This document shows, in pieces, positions 61,880 through 64,000 of a stretch of 64,000 bases of DNA; the first letter of the stretch is position 1, and each line of letters opens with the position of its first letter. The position numbers were made by a program, and so were the translations under genes. Origin of the DNA: Paenibacillus phocaeensis (GTDB lineage Bacteria; Bacillota; Bacilli; Paenibacillales; Paenibacillaceae); contig NZ_FCOQ01000022.1 of the NCBI RefSeq assembly GCF_900021165.1, positions 120,195 to 184,194 on the forward strand, given 5' to 3'. Below the pieces are notes generated by a model. It saw nothing but the letters and a program-made list of their open reading frames with translations. It had not been told where the DNA came from and ran no database searches.

Positions 61880-62464
61880 GTGGCCGAGATTCTTTTATTT
61901 CACCACGCACTTGGGCTTACAAAAGGGATTCACCTATTCGCCGACGAACTTAGAGGAGAGGGGCACACTGTACACGTGCCTGACCTTTTCGACGGTCGCT
62001 CGTTTAATTCCATCGAGGAAGGCATGACTTATGTCGAAGAGCTTGGGTTCGAAGAGATCATAAAGCGGGGGACAAGTGTGGCTGATGAACTGCCACGTTC
62101 GATGGTCTATATGGGATCTTCGCTCGGGGTAGTGCCGGCCCAGAAGCTGGCCCAGACCCGTGAAGGCGCCCGTGGCGCGTCGTTCTTCTACTCCTGCGTT
62201 CCGAGCTCCATGTTTGGAACTCCTTGGCCAGCGGATCTGCCGGTGCAGATTCACGCTATGGACGCGGATCCTTATTTCGTTGCGGAGGGGGACATCGAAG
62301 CAGCGCGCGAGCTTGTGGCGTCAGCCCATCATGCCGATCTGTTCTTGTACCCGGGCGATCAACACTATTTTGCAGACAGCAGTTTGTCATCGTATGACGC
62401 TGACGCAACGGCACTGCTGATGCAGCGGGTACTTGAATTCCTCCGGCGTTTGGATGAATCATAA
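61880..62464 (+). CDS. Dienelactone hydrolase-like alpha/beta hydrolase
   Basis: A 194-residue hydrolase: nucleophile elbow GSSLG (Ser81; classical dienelactone hydrolases use Cys here), acid Asp130 in DADPYF and His162 in GDQHYF. GTG start with GGGAGGG upstream. Single gene; the AT-rich 225-bp region before it contains no further gene I can support. Substrate unknown. Confidence 0.88.
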   Translation: MAEILLFHHALGLTKGIHLFADELRGEGHTVHVPDLFDGRSFNSIEEGMTYVEELGFEEIIKRGTSVADELPRSMVYMGSSLGVVPAQKLAQTREGARGASFFYSCVPSSMFGTPWPADLPVQIHAMDADPYFVAEGDIEAARELVASAHHADLFLYPGDQHYFADSSLSSYDADATALLMQRVLEFLRRLDES

Positions 62465-62573
62465 TAGATGAAAGAATGCATTAAATATAAGTATATCGTT
62501 TAATCATTTTCGATATCCTAACCATAAATCGTTAGACTGATCTTATCACTGCCCCAAAAGGAGCTAATCTGTC

Positions 62574-62624
62574 ATGTCGAAAAAGACTATTTTGATTCAT
62601 CAAATATTTTTGATTAATACTTGA
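62574..62624 (+). pseudogene. Possible 5' remnant of a gene
   Basis: AAAAGGAGCT, 8 nt, then ATG TCG AAA AAG (MSKKTILIHQ...) ends after 16 codons at TGA. A good ribosome site followed by an abrupt stop at the edge of AT-rich ars DNA suggests the start of a gene cut by insertion. A leader peptide is the alternative. Confidence 0.35.
62599..62614. promoter_or_regulatory. ArsR operator copy 1
   Basis: ATCAAA, TATT, TTTGAT: perfect palindrome. Confidence 0.7.
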
Positions 62625-62655
62625 ATTCTCCAATTGGTCGTGTTACGATTCATTC

Positions 62656-62671
62656 ATCAAAATAATTTGAT
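62656..62671. promoter_or_regulatory. ArsR operator copy 2
   Basis: ATCAAA, ATAA, TTTGAT, perfect, 16 bp before the Cys-tailed gene. It overlaps the predicted start site of a TTGAAT-N17-TACGAT promoter. Confidence 0.75.
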
Positions 62672-62687
62672 TTAAGGAGGTTGTCTA

Positions 62688-62858
62688 ATGTTCAACTACT
62701 ACTTGCATGAACGTCTCATGGAGTATCGGCAAAAAGAAATTGACAAAAAAGCACGACAAGCGTGGAAATGGACGACGATGAAAGAGGAGCGGAAAGAAAT
62801 CAAGCCTCCACAAAGTAACTCACAATCCTACGTGTATTGCTGCCCAGCTTGCTGCTGA
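62688..62858 (+). CDS. 56-residue Cys-tailed protein in ars operon
   Basis: A small basic protein, apparently unannotated in length: charged helix-rich N-terminal half (HERLMEYRQKEIDKKARQAWKWTTMKEERKE), Pro-rich hinge, and a C-terminus ending CCPACC (four Cys in the last six residues). ATG 62688 has AAGGAGG upstream. It is the first gene of a coupled series with arsR 14 bp downstream. A role binding As(III) or assisting ArsR/ArsM is inference; no known family recognised. Confidence 0.75.
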   Translation: MFNYYLHERLMEYRQKEIDKKARQAWKWTTMKEERKEIKPPQSNSQSYVYCCPACC

Positions 62859-62872
62859 AAGGAGGTATTTAC

Positions 62873-63226
62873 GTGATCAAAGAACTCCTGACTATTCCAC
62901 AAACTCAAGAGTCTGTTGATTTTGCTGGGTATGAAACCAAGTTCAAAGCCTTAGCTGATCAAAAACGTTTACAGATTATGTATGAGCTCACTCAAAAGGG
63001 GAGTGTATGTGTCTGCGACCTGGTCGAAATCGTAAATATGCCTCAGTCTAAACTGTCTTACCACTTAAAGATTTTACTTGATGCGGGATTAATTACTCGA
63101 GAGACGAAAGGGACTTGGAGCTATTACGAGTTAAATCATACTGAAGTAAATCGATTATTATCTCCCGAGCTATGCTGTATCTTCCGAAAAATAGACCATC
63201 AACCAAGCGGTGGTTGTTGTTCATGA
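62873..63226 (+). CDS. arsR: Arsenic-responsive ArsR repressor
   Basis: A 117-residue ArsR protein: CVCDLVEIVNMPQSKLSYHLKIL carries the CxC As(III) site at the start of helix 3, and the C-terminus has LCCIF and GGCCS Cys pairs, giving extra thiol ligands. GTG 62873 with AAAGGAGG upstream; an in-frame start 36 nt earlier lies inside the previous gene. Expected to bind the three ATCAAA/TTTGAT operators around this gene. Confidence 0.93.
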   Translation: MIKELLTIPQTQESVDFAGYETKFKALADQKRLQIMYELTQKGSVCVCDLVEIVNMPQSKLSYHLKILLDAGLITRETKGTWSYYELNHTEVNRLLSPELCCIFRKIDHQPSGGCCS

Positions 63227-63227
63227 T

Positions 63228-63250
63228 CCCACATAGTGGGTTTCATTTTG
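63228..63250 (+). terminator. Weak hairpin after arsR
   Basis: CCCAC/GTGGG 5-bp stem, 3-nt loop and TTTCATTTT: weak. Confidence 0.35.
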
Positions 63251-63258
63251 GACTATTA

Positions 63259-63274
63259 ATCAAAATAAATTGAT
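63259..63274. promoter_or_regulatory. ArsR operator copy 3
   Basis: ATCAAA, ATAA, ATTGAT (one mismatch), 22 bp before arsM. Confidence 0.7.
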
Positions 63275-63295
63275 TTACTAAAGGAGAGATGTGAT

Positions 63296-64000
63296 ATGAG
63301 CCAAACGGGAGATGACGAAGTTCGTCAGCATGTACGTAACCGTTATAAACAAATTGTTCTTGAGAGTGCTTCTACATCCTATTGTTGTACGCCAAGTTCT
63401 TCAGCAACGGGGTGCTGCGGAACACCTAATGAAGTATCTTCGAAACTCGGATACTCGGATGTAGAACTGTCGACTGTTCCATTAGGATCGAATCTTGGCC
63501 TTGGTTGTGGAAATCCTCAGGCCATCGCATCACTGAAGCCAGGGGAGGTCGTTCTCGATTTAGGTTGTGGGGCTGGCTTTGATTGTTTTTTGGCATCCAA
63601 GCAAGTGGGGGAGTCGGGTAAAGTTTACGGAGTAGATATGACACCGGAAATGGTAAGCCGTGCACGAACTAATGCTCAGACTAACGGATACAAGAATATT
63701 GAGTTCCGATTTGGCGAAATTGAGCATTTACCTATGTCAGATAACTCAGTAGATGTAATCATTTCAAACTGTGTAATTAATTTGTCTCCGGATAAACCTC
63801 AAGTGTTCCGTGAAGCCTTCCGTGTGTTAAAGCATGGTGGTCGTTTAGCCATTTCTGATGTGGTGGCGACTGCAGCCATTCCGAAAGAAATTAAAGGGGA
63901 TCTTGATTCTCTGGCCAGCTGTATATCTGGTGCATCTATGGTAGATGAAATCAAAGAGATGTTAAAACTGAGTGGATTTACGGATATAGTTGTTGAACCT
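63296..64000 (+). CDS. arsM: Arsenite methyltransferase (partial, cut by window end)
   Basis: The first 235 codons are open to the window edge, from ATG 63296 (AAAGGAGAG upstream). It has an N-terminal Cys-containing segment (SYCCTP, GCCGTP), then LGLGCGNP and the SAM loop VLDLGCGAGFDCFL, YGVDMTPEM, SNCVINLSPDK and ISDVVA. The LGCGNP and NCVINL Cys positions match ArsM-type enzymes, which methylate As(III) with SAM. The gene belongs to the AT-rich ars module under operator copy 3. Confidence 0.92.
   Translation, partial: MSQTGDDEVRQHVRNRYKQIVLESASTSYCCTPSSSATGCCGTPNEVSSKLGYSDVELSTVPLGSNLGLGCGNPQAIASLKPGEVVLDLGCGAGFDCFLASKQVGESGKVYGVDMTPEMVSRARTNAQTNGYKNIEFRFGEIEHLPMSDNSVDVIISNCVINLSPDKPQVFREAFRVLKHGGRLAISDVVATAAIPKEIKGDLDSLASCISGASMVDEIKEMLKLSGFTDIVVEP

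Noticed and set aside
61743..62027. 94-codon frame overlapping the dienelactone-hydrolase gene start
   Set aside because: No ribosome site and a frame incompatible with the conserved gene.
1..64000. CRISPR arrays, tRNA/rRNA genes, insertion sequences, prophage
   Set aside because: No regularly spaced repeats, no tRNA-like cloverleaf ends or rRNA motifs, no transposase and no phage structural genes were seen. The XerS-like recombinase stands alone.

Overview
The window looks like chromosomal DNA from an endospore-forming, low-to-mid GC Firmicute, most probably a Paenibacillus-type bacterium. Evidence: strong AGGAGG-type ribosome binding sites, frequent TTG/GTG starts, lipoboxes, S-layer-homology repeats, a T-box leader, and spore genes (cwlJ-gerQ and an SspH-type small acid-soluble protein). 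No rRNA, tRNA, CRISPR array or insertion sequence was recognised. Nearly every convergent gene pair is separated by a strong bidirectional hairpin terminator.

Layout. 1-6900: a HAD phosphatase, an ArsR-like regulator, a possibly frameshifted small membrane gene, then a tight operon of an orphan PhnC-like ATPase, a Ca-site (FG-GAP/VCBS-like) lipoprotein, a response regulator, a histidine kinase and an acetyltransferase. 6975-13511: glycogen metabolism (glgC divergent from glgBA) with a neopullulanase. 13799-16118: polar amino acid ABC importer with an internal terminator. 16344-18039: cell-wall enzymes (LysM-3D protein behind a small leader ORF; polysaccharide deacetylase). 18229-22038: pyrK-pyrD, an LpdD-like protein, moeA and mobB. 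22085-27326: XerS-like recombinase, a spermidine-synthase-like protein, a divergent marR / CBS-MFS locus, and ldh. 27666-31067: a second deacetylase, a BNR-type lipoprotein, a 65-residue Cys-rich protein behind a CRP/FNR-type box, and a DUF2500 protein. 31206-40810: a flavoprotein, cwlJ-gerQ, a CorC-like protein, an ECF sigma factor, an MFS transporter, M29 aminopeptidase, an AI-2E-family protein and two small unknowns.

40888-49318 is a run of small stress loci, each with a readable switch: aldo/keto reductase with an AdhR-like MerR, MerR with thioredoxin, isochorismatase, Rrf2 with a CatE-type dioxygenase (three matching operators), an acetyltransferase, a BCCT transporter, and an SDR with an NmlR-like MerR. 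49409-57690: an ACT protein with DUF711, a TetM-like GTPase, leuA under a leucine T-box, sspH, and an S-layer-anchored 5'-nucleotidase. 57806-62464: a methyltransferase, a P1B metal ATPase with an ArsR operator and a distal ArsR gene, and a dienelactone-hydrolase-like protein.

The last 1.4 kb is visibly more AT-rich and holds an arsenic module: a 56-residue Cys-tailed protein, an ArsR repressor and an ArsM methyltransferase cut by the window end, with three near-identical operators. The most promising under-described items are the five-gene ATPase-lipoprotein-kinase operon, the Cys-tailed protein in the ars module, the 65-residue Cys-rich protein behind a box near -41.5, and a dispersed palindrome ending in TnTTATGTAAA found three times.
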